Positions 58,601 through 62,148 of a stretch of 64,000 bases of DNA are shown here, in pieces (within the stretch, counting starts at the first letter, position 1; every line of letters begins with the position of its first letter). The stretch lies in NCBI GenBank assembly GCA_013396995.1, contig VWZP01005794.1:1437355-1501354 (forward strand), read 5' to 3'. This stretch comes from Dicaeum eximium (lineage: Eukaryota > Chordata > Aves > Passeriformes > Dicaeidae). The position numbers and the translations under genes were made by a program. Below the pieces are notes generated by a model. The model did no database searches. It was not told the DNA's origin and saw nothing but the letters and a program-made list of their open reading frames with translations.

Positions 58601-59088
58601 CTGGAATCTTCTAGAGTAATAACGTTCTCTCCTAGTATTTTCTACATACTTATGCATCACCTAGTAGAATAAATACAAATTGATTTATTGATGGTACTTC
58701 ATTGGCTCTTGTATGAAACATTGTATTTAACACCTAAGGAGTTGGAATAAATTAATTTCAAATTAATGAAAATTTCACGCCTTCTTCCTTATTGGAATGT
58801 GAGAGCAAAACAGTTTATTAAAGCCTTTATTTTTAAAAGAAAATATATGTATTAAAAAGCACAGGATATTCTGTAAACAAGTATGTTCCTTACCCTTACA
58901 AGCTGGCCTTTCTTTGCCTATGCTCCAAGTTCCATTAGTCCTGCACTGTATGAGTCTTTGACCCAATAAATAATATCCAGGACTGCAGCTGAGCATGACT
59001 TGAGCTCCATACTCATTCAGTGACCCAGAAATCAGTCTCCAGACAACATGTTCTGACAGCAGGGTCTCTATGCTGGGGCAGGTTACAG
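1509..59088 (-). CDS. CSMD1: CSMD1, partial: 19 exons covering 13 sushi domains, membrane-proximal region and transmembrane helix
   Basis: This is the overall span of the split coding region; the exons are listed separately. CSMD1 is a very large type I membrane protein with an extracellular CUB/sushi array. It is known as a complement-regulating and neural or epithelial cell-surface protein. Seen here: thirteen consecutive sushi domains, each with four cysteines and the Trp before the last one, then a cysteine-free segment, then a hydrophobic helix followed by Lys-His-Arg. Every exon has AG/GT borders and all junctions keep one frame. Human CSMD1 has 28 sushi domains, so these are probably 16-28 (inference). 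The N-terminal CUB/sushi part and the last tail exons are outside the window. CSMD3 and CSMD2 are the alternatives, but the transmembrane motif AAAILVPFFALILSGFAFYL fits CSMD1 best from memory. Confidence 0.95.
3099..3130. repeat. (AAAAC)n run
   Basis: Tandem aaaac units passing into an A run, 30 bases before the CR1 remnant at 3160. Confidence 0.9.
3160..3300 (+). mobile_element. CR1 LINE 3'-end remnant
   Basis: It contains the recognisable sense-strand 3' end of avian CR1 elements: a ggaagtgttcaaggtcag block, then aactagatgatctttaaggt, then ttccaacccaaaccattct, ending near the usual attctatgat-type tail. About 140 bp and strongly 5'-truncated, as most CR1 copies are. It is a good indicator of a bird genome. 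Confidence 0.85.
5115..5181 (+). mobile_element. possible decayed CR1 3'-end
   Basis: It ends in attccatgattctgtgatt, the typical CR1 terminal repeat motif, after a degraded segment. It is short, so the family assignment is tentative. Confidence 0.45.
8294..8381 (-). CDS. CSMD1: CSMD1 membrane-proximal exon 3
   Basis: An 88-nt exon, phase 0 in and phase 1 out, with acceptor acatattctag and donor gtacat (weak after GTA). It encodes VSSGLERGVFTYQGDVRGKD and then Phe-Gly-Lys-Phe-Met-Leu-Gln-Arg-Gln, the end of the conserved region before the transmembrane exon. A 6.7-kb intron follows. No cysteine or glycosylation sequon is present. Confidence 0.93.
8382..9137 (-). other. CSMD1: CSMD1 intron, 0.76 kb
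   Basis: Donor gtaagt and acceptor acatattctag. AT-rich sequence; I see nothing else in it. Confidence 0.9.
9138..9250 (-). CDS. CSMD1: CSMD1 membrane-proximal exon 2
   Basis: A 113-nt exon, phase 1 in and phase 0 out, with acceptor ttttaatag and donor gtaagt. It encodes Val-Tyr-Lys-Lys-Glu-Glu-Ala-His-Leu-Leu-Leu-Lys-Ala-Phe-Gln-Ile-Lys-Gly, then Asp-Ile-Phe-Val and Asp-Asn-Trp-Ala-Leu-Asp-Gly-Tyr. This is the conserved CSMD1 membrane-proximal sequence with a few substitutions. Its length is not a multiple of three, but together with the next exon (113 + 88 = 201) it is. Confidence 0.94.
9251..10276 (-). other. CSMD1: CSMD1 intron, 1.0 kb
   Basis: Donor gtaggt and acceptor ttttaatag. AT-rich sequence with no recognisable repeat or extra exon. 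Confidence 0.9.
10277..10438 (-). CDS. CSMD1: CSMD1 membrane-proximal exon 1
   Basis: A 162-nt phase 1-1 exon (54 codons) with acceptor ttttatttag and donor gtaggt. It begins Val-Pro-Ser-Asp-Val-Phe-Phe-Ile-Asn-Ser-Leu-Trp-Lys-Gly. It continues with GKRQPATLTVDWFNTTSSKV, then Asn-Ala-Thr-Phe, and ends Leu-Lys-Leu-Ser. Two sequons (NTT, NAT) are present and there are no cysteines. The alternating hydrophobic pattern suggests beta strands (inference). It has no ATG-started frame of useful size and was found by translating the minus strand. Confidence 0.94.
10439..14265 (-). other. CSMD1: CSMD1 intron, 3.8 kb
   Basis: Donor gtttgt and acceptor ttttatttag. AT-rich, with homopolymer T runs such as the one near 11366-11381. 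Open frames of 132 codons (13645-14043, minus) and 80 codons (13640-13882, plus) overlap each other on opposite strands and resemble nothing I know. Confidence 0.85.
14266..14310 (-). CDS. CSMD1: CSMD1 45-nt linker exon after the sushi array
   Basis: A small phase 1-1 exon with acceptor ttacttgtag and a weak donor, gtttgt. It encodes Lys-Gly-Val-Arg-Glu-Val-Asn-Glu-Thr-Ile-Thr-Lys-Thr-Pro, matching CSMD1 with a single Val-to-Ile change that I can recall. It contains one sequon (NET) and no cysteine. It joins the last sushi domain to the membrane-proximal region. Being symmetric, it could be skipped without a frameshift. Confidence 0.93.
14311..15960 (-). other. CSMD1: CSMD1 intron, 1.65 kb
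   Basis: Donor gtaagt and acceptor ttacttgtag. Very AT-rich; nothing else recognised. Confidence 0.9.
15961..16140 (-). CDS. CSMD1: CSMD1 exon, last sushi domain of the array
   Basis: A 180-nt phase 1-1 exon with acceptor acccctttgcag and donor gtaagt. It encodes Pro-His-Ala-Cys-Arg-Gln (Pro by a split codon) and then cysteines in YTCQ, RTCK and PICK, with Trp in KWTG. The run AIDLPTLGYTLVYTC and the GGSEHRTCK motif are typical of the final CSMD1 sushi domain. The last base A joins GT of the 45-nt exon to give Ser of Lys-Ser-Lys-Gly-Val. Confidence 0.95.
16141..17189 (-). other. CSMD1: CSMD1 intron, 1.05 kb
   Basis: Donor gtgagt and acceptor acccctttgcag. No recognisable repeat or extra exon. 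Confidence 0.9.
17190..17301 (-). CDS. CSMD1: CSMD1 exon, second part of the split sushi domain
   Basis: A 112-nt exon, phase 0 in and phase 1 out, with acceptor gatccttag and donor gtgagt. It encodes Val-Gly-Ser-Thr-Val-Tyr-Phe-Arg-Cys and then cysteines in RSCL and SECI, with Trp in TWSG and a sequon NLT. Joined to 20335-20408 (74 + 112 = 186 nt) it completes a normal sushi domain. It has no ATG and was found by reading the minus strand between 17161 and 17310. Confidence 0.95.
17302..20334 (-). other. CSMD1: CSMD1 intron splitting a sushi domain, 3.0 kb
   Basis: Donor gtaatt and acceptor gatccttag; this is a phase 0 intron inside a domain. A less AT-rich, purine-rich part (about 19000-19550) opens two overlapping minus-strand frames of about 100 codons that resemble nothing known to me. 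Confidence 0.85.
20335..20408 (-). CDS. CSMD1: CSMD1 exon, first part of a split sushi domain (2nd from the end)
   Basis: A 74-nt exon, phase 1 in and phase 0 out, with acceptor ttttgcattag and donor gtaatt. It encodes DPAHNTCTDPGTPHFGIQNS and then Ser-Arg-Gly-Tyr-Glu. It contributes only the first cysteine of its sushi module and a sequon NSS. The remaining three cysteines are in the exon at 17190-17301. The wording of this peptide is diagnostic for CSMD1. It is the only sushi domain in the window that is interrupted by an intron. Confidence 0.95.
20409..22813 (-). other. CSMD1: CSMD1 intron, 2.4 kb
   Basis: Donor gtaata and acceptor ttttgcattag. It contains a C/A-rich (minus-strand G/T-rich) low-complexity tract at 20821-20920. 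Otherwise AT-rich with no recognised element. Confidence 0.88.
20821..20920. repeat. C/A-rich low-complexity tract (G/T-rich on the minus strand)
   Basis: About 100 bases that are almost free of G on the plus strand, with C runs of three to four separated by A runs. The minus strand, which is the transcribed-RNA sense, has several G3-G4 runs and might form a G-quadruplex. Confidence 0.85.
22814..22987 (-). CDS. CSMD1: CSMD1 exon, sushi domain (3rd from the end)
   Basis: A 174-nt phase 1-1 exon with acceptor tttatgtatcag and donor gtaata. It starts with Pro (split codon) then Val-Phe-Cys-Gly-Asp. Further cysteines lie in FQCR, RFCQ and PTCI, with Trp in TWSG. The stretch EGRLNGKSFTYRSEVSFQCR matches CSMD1. 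The last base (G) joins AT from the next exon to give the Asp of Asp-Pro-Ala-His. Confidence 0.95.
22988..23930 (-). other. CSMD1: CSMD1 intron, 0.94 kb
   Basis: Donor gtaagt and acceptor tttatgtatcag. Nothing else recognised. Minus-strand open frames near its left-to-right end run out of the neighbouring exon. Confidence 0.9.
23931..24104 (-). CDS. CSMD1: CSMD1 exon, sushi domain (4th from the end)
   Basis: A 174-nt phase 1-1 exon with acceptor tttctgacacag and donor gtaagt. It encodes Ala-Ile-Thr-Cys-Gly-Pro-Pro-Pro and then cysteines in YSCA, LSCE and PQCL, with Trp in VWRG. The first two cysteines flank GKVEGSDYRWGASVSYS, matching the CSMD1 domain. Locally it is GC-richer than the introns, consistent with constrained coding sequence. 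Confidence 0.95.
24105..25423 (-). other. CSMD1: CSMD1 intron, 1.3 kb
   Basis: Donor gtgagc and acceptor tttctgacacag. AT-rich; nothing else recognised. Confidence 0.9.
25424..25603 (-). CDS. CSMD1: CSMD1 exon, sushi domain (5th from the end)
   Basis: A 180-nt phase 1-1 exon with acceptor cctcactag and donor gtgagc. The sushi module has cysteines in NCGD, YQCN, MRCV and PICR, with Trp in TWNQ. The loop between the second and third cysteines (LMEPASSSTM) is two residues longer than in most neighbours, as in human CSMD1, but its residues have diverged. A sequon NKT lies before the second cysteine. Confidence 0.95.
25604..26560 (-). other. CSMD1: CSMD1 intron, 0.96 kb
   Basis: Weak donor gtcaga and acceptor cctcactag. 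A slightly GC-richer stretch around 25980-26100 gives small open frames on both strands with no similarity I recognise. Confidence 0.88.
26561..26737 (-). CDS. CSMD1: CSMD1 exon, sushi domain (6th from the end)
   Basis: A 177-nt phase 1-1 exon with acceptor cttctctttgcag and a weak donor, gtcaga. It reads Ala-Val-Ser-Cys-Gly-Asn at the start, followed by cysteines in YACW, RHCT and PDCT, with Trp in TWTG. The block GILFSSSVIYACWEGYKTSG is essentially identical to CSMD1 as I recall it. A sequon NGT precedes the Trp. The start was fixed by the AG at 26738-26739 and by the frame. Confidence 0.95.
26738..28928 (-). other. CSMD1: CSMD1 intron, 2.2 kb
   Basis: Donor gtaggt and acceptor cttctctttgcag. 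It holds a plus-strand CR1 fragment (27410-27505) and an A homopolymer next to the acceptor side (about 26756-26771). Confidence 0.88.
27410..27505 (+). mobile_element. CR1 LINE fragment (internal)
   Basis: The stretch gagtactgcatccacctctg with the following ggggtcccc and gtcttggacctgctg resembles the sense strand of the CR1 3' region. Both ends have decayed into unique sequence. Confidence 0.7.
28929..29111 (-). CDS. CSMD1: CSMD1 exon, sushi domain (7th from the end)
   Basis: A 183-nt phase 1-1 exon (61 codons) with acceptor gtgttttgcag and donor gtaggt. It opens with a short Gly-Asn-Asn-Pro-Gly-Phe linker before the first cysteine, a CSMD1 hallmark. Cysteines lie in FCDD, FSCE, RTCL and PVCE and Trp in SWSG. 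The sequon NGS is present before that Trp. The usual Cys-Gly-Asp is Cys-Asp-Asp here, a single substitution in an otherwise conserved loop. Confidence 0.95.
29112..33133 (-). other. CSMD1: CSMD1 intron, 4.0 kb
   Basis: Donor gtactt and acceptor gtgttttgcag. It contains a G/T-rich low-complexity tract (31534-31624). Other than AT-rich unique-looking DNA I see nothing. Confidence 0.88.
31534..31624. repeat. G/T-rich low-complexity tract
   Basis: T homopolymers interrupted by GG and GGG and one G7 run; almost no C or A on the plus strand. Confidence 0.85.
33134..33307 (-). CDS. CSMD1: CSMD1 exon, sushi domain (8th from the end)
   Basis: A 174-nt phase 1-1 exon with acceptor cctttgctag and donor gtactt, which is weak after GTA. 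It is a sushi module with cysteines in SCGH, YSCT, RECQ and PHCS and Trp in RWSG. The segment after the second cysteine (AGRRLIGNSTREC) differs from the human sequence I remember (RGSESLIGND). It makes an N-glycosylation sequon NST where the human sequence has NDT. This is the most divergent loop among the exons. Confidence 0.94.
33308..34887 (-). other. CSMD1: CSMD1 intron, 1.6 kb
   Basis: Donor gtaagt and acceptor cctttgctag. It contains an A homopolymer of about 15 bases near 34007-34021; nothing else recognised. Confidence 0.9.
34888..35076 (-). CDS. CSMD1: CSMD1 exon, sushi domain (9th from the end)
   Basis: A 189-nt phase 1-1 exon (63 codons) with acceptor gtttgtcttacag and donor gtaagt. 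The sushi module has cysteines in NCSD, YHCK, LTCK and PKCL, with Trp in LWDR. The longer first loop (IRHGQQNYPESFKYG) is characteristic of this CSMD1 domain. The last base of the exon is T, so the junction residue is Ser (T plus CC), where human CSMD1 has Ala as I recall. Confidence 0.95.
35755..35800 (-). mobile_element. CR1 LINE 3'-end remnant, very short
   Basis: The plus strand reads catagaatcatttaacaact and then gggttggaagggat, the reverse complement of the CR1 terminus. Only about 45 bp remain. Confidence 0.65.
38595..38731. repeat. G/T-rich low-complexity tract
   Basis: About 135 bases of irregular tttgg/ttaggg-like units, with closely spaced G3 runs at its right end (ggtttgggtttgggtttt). 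Confidence 0.85.
43371..43399. repeat. AT microsatellite
   Basis: An AT dinucleotide run of 29 bases with one C interruption. Confidence 0.95.
43436..43745 (-). mobile_element. CR1 LINE remnant
   Basis: Reverse-complement CR1 3' region. Recognisable pieces on the plus strand are ttgcccagggctttgtccag, ggttttgaatagctg, tcaccctcacattta, gagcaccactgagaagtctg and ccttctctcccctaagctga. Several indels show that it is old. No functional reading frame remains. Confidence 0.8.
43819..43840. repeat. CA microsatellite, 11 units
   Basis: An uninterrupted (CA)11 run, probably polymorphic. Confidence 0.97.
46930..47103 (-). CDS. CSMD1: CSMD1 exon, sushi domain (10th from the end)
   Basis: A 174-nt phase 1-1 exon with acceptor cttctaacag and donor gtaaga. 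It encodes a sushi module with cysteines in TCGH, FTCN, AQCR and PNCR and Trp in QWSS. The sequence agrees almost residue for residue with CSMD1 (GSEFNLNDVVNFTCNTGYLL). Possible N-glycosylation sequons are NGS and NFT. An 11.9-kb intron, the largest complete one here, separates it from the next exon. Confidence 0.95.
47380..47420. repeat. mixed AT/CA/GT microsatellite with hairpin potential
   Basis: An AT run, then a CACACA part, then another AT run and a GTGTGTG part. The CA and GT parts are complementary, so the whole can fold on itself. Confidence 0.85.
48395..48540 (+). mobile_element. possible avian endogenous retrovirus LTR remnant
   Basis: Spaced similarity, from memory, to a widespread bird LTR: tgctgtgctttg, gtgttaataacac, attgctactgctgagcagca and caccaggctgggaa occur in the expected order. 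It is degraded and has no associated internal region or target duplication that I can see. Confidence 0.4.
49018..49191 (-). CDS. CSMD1: CSMD1 exon, sushi domain (11th from the end)
   Basis: A 174-nt phase 1-1 exon with acceptor ttattgtag and donor gtaagt. It is a full sushi module: cysteines in GHCG, YQCN, RICL and PVCV, Trp in KWSG. The first codon is completed across the intron as Ala, giving Ala-Gly-His-Cys as in CSMD1. The last codon begins with C, and with CA from the next exon it becomes the Pro of the Pro-Ile-Thr-Cys linker. There is no N-glycosylation sequon in this module. Confidence 0.95.
49829..49879. repeat. G/T-rich low-complexity tract
   Basis: About 50 bases of the same G/T type as the tracts at 31534 and 38595. 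Confidence 0.8.
49985..49999. repeat. short GT run
   Basis: About seven GT units within tgaattgtgtgtgtgtgtga. Confidence 0.8.
50430..51180 (-). mobile_element. CR1-like LINE remnant, about 0.75 kb
   Basis: Reverse-complement pieces resemble the common avian CR1 3' region upstream of the terminal part. On the plus strand these are actctagcccctggcccctt, ggcaaagtgcaggattctgt, cagattctaaaggtccctct, and near the right end tcttctcaatttggctacaa with agactgtttcaaaagttttg. A 194-codon plus-strand open frame (50733-51317) inside it is an accident of this repeat. Element borders are approximate and no alignment was run. Confidence 0.65.
56243..56264. repeat. (AAAAC)n run
   Basis: Four aaaac-type units, about 22 bases from the donor of the exon at 56287. 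On the transcript it is a GTTTT-rich, uridine-rich element just downstream of a 5' splice site. Confidence 0.85.
56287..56460 (-). CDS. CSMD1: CSMD1 exon, sushi domain (12th from the end)
   Basis: A 174-nt phase 1-1 exon (58 codons) with acceptor ttttatttcctag and donor gtaaaa. It encodes a complete sushi module with cysteines in SCGG, FTCN, RECL and TQCL and the Trp in LWSG. The frame opens with Val formed across the splice junction (G from the previous exon plus TT), then Ile-Ser-Cys. It closely follows the human CSMD1 domain as I remember it (the NGNKIGTLTVYGATAIFTCN region). The donor departs from consensus at +5 and +6 but keeps GTAA. Confidence 0.95.
56461..58893 (-). other. CSMD1: CSMD1 intron, 2.4 kb
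   Basis: Donor gtaagg and acceptor ttttatttcctag. It contains an AT dinucleotide run (57858-57883); otherwise AT-rich DNA with nothing recognised. Confidence 0.9.
57858..57883. repeat. AT microsatellite, 13 units
   Basis: An uninterrupted (AT)13 run, 26 bases. Confidence 0.97.
58894..59088 (-). CDS. CSMD1: CSMD1 exon, sushi domain (13th from the C-terminal end of the array)
   Basis: A 195-nt exon of 65 codons, phase 1-1, with acceptor ctttcttcacag and donor gtaagg. It encodes one complement-control (sushi) module: cysteines in TCPS, LSCS, IQCR and PACK, with the canonical Trp in GTWS. The first-to-second cysteine loop is long and contains an additional Trp (VVWR); the module is the longest of the thirteen. 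There is an N-glycosylation sequon at NGT. It is the most N-terminal CSMD1 exon recognisable here. The next exon upstream must lie beyond 64000 or in the 80-N gap, because the 4.9 kb to the right holds no sushi sequence. The flank starting 48 bases upstream of the acceptor is duplicated in the assembly, but the exon is present once. Confidence 0.95.
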
Positions 59089-60292
59089 CTGTGAAGAAAG
59101 GACATGGAAATATTAGCATTCTGCCTCTGTATTTCTTTATAGGTGTATGTCTTGCCTTACTCGCAGACATTTCACAATCTAAGACTTAGAATAGCATAGT
59201 CATTTTGGAAATAAAAGTTCTAAGAAAAATAATTGTCATGCAGAGAGTATTACAGATCGAACCGGAGTTTGTAGTATATTTTCCTTTAGTGGATTAAGTG
59301 GAACAATGACATACAGTTATGCTCTCTAACGAGATTTATTCAAAGATTTCAGAGACAAAACACATCACAGACTACAGTGGATGTAAAAGGGAAGGCAAAT
59401 ATTGCTATGTAATGTTTGCAAAGCTTAAAGTTCTTAAAACAGGTTGCCATAAAATCTGCTAGCACACATTGAAATGCTAGTTACTATAAAACCATATATT
59501 GTGGGTAAACAGGAAAATTATTTCATTCCAGTTTAGAAGACTTTAAAAAGATTGATGATATTTAGGAAGATTTTTAGAGTTATTTCAGTTCTGTTGTTTC
59601 TAGTATTTCATATTTTGTAAGACAATTCAGTTGCTGACGATAGACAAGAAGTATAGTTTATATTATTTTTTCAGTTTCAATTTGATGCTCTGCAATTTAA
59701 GTCCACATAATGCTTATAATATTTACAATATTGACATGAATTCTATCTTAATGTACCTATGACTCTAGACTTACATTATTAAAATATTTATGAGTATTTA
59801 AAATAGTTATATTTGTTATCTTTTTCCATGTTATTCATGCTATTCGATTTCCCTGCTATAGAAAAAGTCTGGGTGAATTACTGACTGTTTATGTCACTAA
59901 GTGAGATTCACTAAGTGAATACTTTAGAAAAAACTACTACCCCAGCAGCAGTTGAGAAAAGCTATATTTTCCAAGGAAAATCAACCAACCAAAAACAACA
60001 AGAAGTAGCAGAAATTTAGTTTCTTTATATGTTGCTCAGTGGAAGACAAAAGCATTAGGAGGAAGTGTGTAAAAATCCCAAATGAAGAAATAAAAAGAGT
60101 CTGGTTCTCATGTATGCTACAATGAATTCATTCCTAGGCACCAGGAGAAATACTAAGCAAAATAAATACATAAAAAAATAATTACATATTCTGTAGACTT
60201 CACACTGTCTGAGAGGTATAAAGAGGTTCTATCACCAGTATGAATGTGTGATGGAAGAGACTAGTTTAGGCAATCACTGAACTAAAGGGAAA

Positions 60293-60537
60293 GTGTTAGA
60301 ATCAAAATTCCTGTAAAAATTTAGATGTTAATTTTATAATTATACATCTACTTTTTCCAATAGTTACCTTTCCCATGACCAACTTTGGCATCCAGGAAGA
60401 TCAGAGCTAAACACAGCATATCTATGAAGATGTGTAAGTATTTATAAAGAAGAAATAATTTTAAGAACTTTCAAATTACAGATTATAATGTTACACTGAG
60501 TTGAAATTATAGAATATTTTCTTAGATTTTTTTTTTT
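60293..60537. repeat. inner direct repeat, first copy (245 bp)
   Basis: It matches 60539-60783 with offset 246 and is separated from it by one N at 60538. It begins gtgttagaatc and ends in a T run. The copy after the 80-N gap has this segment only once (63306 onward), so the repetition is probably artificial. Confidence 0.93.
60368..60421 (-). other. candidate unannotated CSMD1 exon, 54 nt, phase 1-1 (copy 1)
   Basis: On the minus strand this segment is preceded by acetate-like pyrimidine-poor acceptor acatcttcatag and followed by donor gtaact. Read in phase 1 it is fully open: X-Met-Leu-Cys-Leu-Ala-Leu-Ile-Phe-Leu-Asp-Ala-Lys-Val-Gly-His-Gly-Lys, and the last G joins CT of the exon at 58894-59088 to give Ala-Val-Thr-Cys. 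Two readings are possible. It may be an 18-residue cassette exon. It may instead be an alternative first coding exon whose ATG (60419) starts a short hydrophobic, signal-like peptide. I recall no such sequence in human CSMD1. A 54-base open stretch with splice-like borders can occur by chance. Confidence 0.3.
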
Positions 60538-60538
60538 N
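60538..60538. other. single-N assembly join
   Basis: One ambiguous base inside a T homopolymer, with 245 identical bases on each side. This looks like a nominal gap placed between overlapping contig ends. Confidence 0.9.
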
Positions 60539-60783
60539 GTGTTAGAATCAAAATTCCTGTAAAAATTTAGATGTTAATTTTATAATTATACATCTACTTT
60601 TTCCAATAGTTACCTTTCCCATGACCAACTTTGGCATCCAGGAAGATCAGAGCTAAACACAGCATATCTATGAAGATGTGTAAGTATTTATAAAGAAGAA
60701 ATAATTTTAAGAACTTTCAAATTACAGATTATAATGTTACACTGAGTTGAAATTATAGAATATTTTCTTAGATTTTTTTTTTT
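60539..60783. repeat. inner direct repeat, second copy (245 bp)
   Basis: Identical to 60293-60537. It follows immediately after the single N and leads on into sequence that is continuous in the other large copy. Confidence 0.93.
60614..60667 (-). other. candidate 54-nt exon, copy 2 (in the 245-bp assembly repeat)
   Basis: Identical to 60368-60421 and displaced by 246 bases. It lies to the right of the single N at 60538. It is most likely the same genomic locus shown twice. Confidence 0.25.
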
Positions 60784-62068
60784 TAGTATATTTTAGGAAG
60801 GCTTGCCAGGGTACAATCACTTTGAAACTTAACAGGTCTTCACTTTGGCCTTTAAAACAATATTTTGACTACTGAAGAACAGTGCCCCAGGTTAATAGAG
60901 GACTTCCTACTCCTAATTTAATTTATTTTGGTGTTGATACTAAACTGTTTCATAGCCATGGAAAGATTATGAACTATCAATCAAGAAAAATTGTTCCTAG
61001 TTGTTATATAAAAAATGCACATTGAAGCACACTACTTAACGCCTTGTAGTAAAAATCATATAAGTCTTTCAGAAAACAAAACATATTCTAAATAGGAACT
61101 TAATACCTATCAACTTTAACATTTTTATCACTCCTCATTCCAATCAATGGTATTATTGGTTCTTTCAAATATGAAAGCAGGCTTCCTATTTAGTCCAATA
61201 GCAAAAATTTTAGTCTTAACCATAGTACATCTCAAGACAGGCTCAGGTATTTCAGAACATGTAAATAAGCTGCATAGATGTTACCTCTATATACTGAGGT
61301 CACTATTTATTCTGACCTTAGTATATGGTATTTATTCTGACCTCAGCAATTTATTCTTCCTTTGTCTATGGATACACTTAAATTTGCAAGCACACTTTAC
61401 AAACAACTATCAGATTCTAATGCATAAATGTATAATTTCTAATTCAAGATGTTCCTCAATACCGAATATACTTCTAGGCTGTGTTGATGTAATCAACTAA
61501 ACCTTCTGCTTGAAAAATTTTAATTTTACAGGGACTGATTTTGATTTATTAAATTCCTCATCCTTCAAGAAACAAAAAAGTGACTATTAATAGATGCTTG
61601 ATTTTGTGCACATGGTTTGTGAATGAGTGCATCAACTTGCCTCTTATGGTCAGTCTCTTGGAAATTATGGTTGGGGCACTATTTAAATTCTCATTTGCAT
61701 CGATGAAACTCTGTAAGGGATTATCTCAACTTCTTGCAGATGTGAAGATGTTCTCTTACTTCTCCAGGCATTTTTATACAAAAATGTATTAATAATAATG
61801 ATTTACATAAAATAAAGGTCAGAAAACATAATTATAATTTGAAATCATGATTATCTATTTTAATTATATGACAATCTCCCTATATTGATAATTCTGGATA
61901 GACTCAAGAGCAGGGAATTCATAATGACATATAATTACCATAAAAAAGAATTTTCATAAAGCCCAAATAGGCAGGTCTGTCAGTCAACGTGTAAGTGGAA
62001 AAATTTGGGGTTTGTTGACCATGGGATGATCTACTTAACACCTGGTCTACGGACACTTGGTAGGATGC

Positions 62069-62148
62069 NNNNNNNNNNNNNNNNNNNNNNNNNNNNNNNN
62101 NNNNNNNNNNNNNNNNNNNNNNNNNNNNNNNNNNNNNNNNNNNNNNNN
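62069..62148. other. assembly gap, 80 Ns
   Basis: A run of 80 unknown bases. The sequence to its right restarts at the equivalent of 59136, so the gap is followed by already present sequence. Confidence 0.99.

Larger units (their letters stand above)
59136..61234. repeat. direct duplication, copy 1 (interrupted by an inner 246-bp repeat)
   Basis: The sequence from 59136 recurs from 62149 with constant offset 3013 up to the single N near 60538. It then recurs with offset 2766 from 60785 to 61234. The only length difference I see is the inner repeat plus one T in a T run. By eye the copies are otherwise identical, which suggests an unmerged contig overlap rather than an old segmental duplication. 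Confidence 0.92.
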
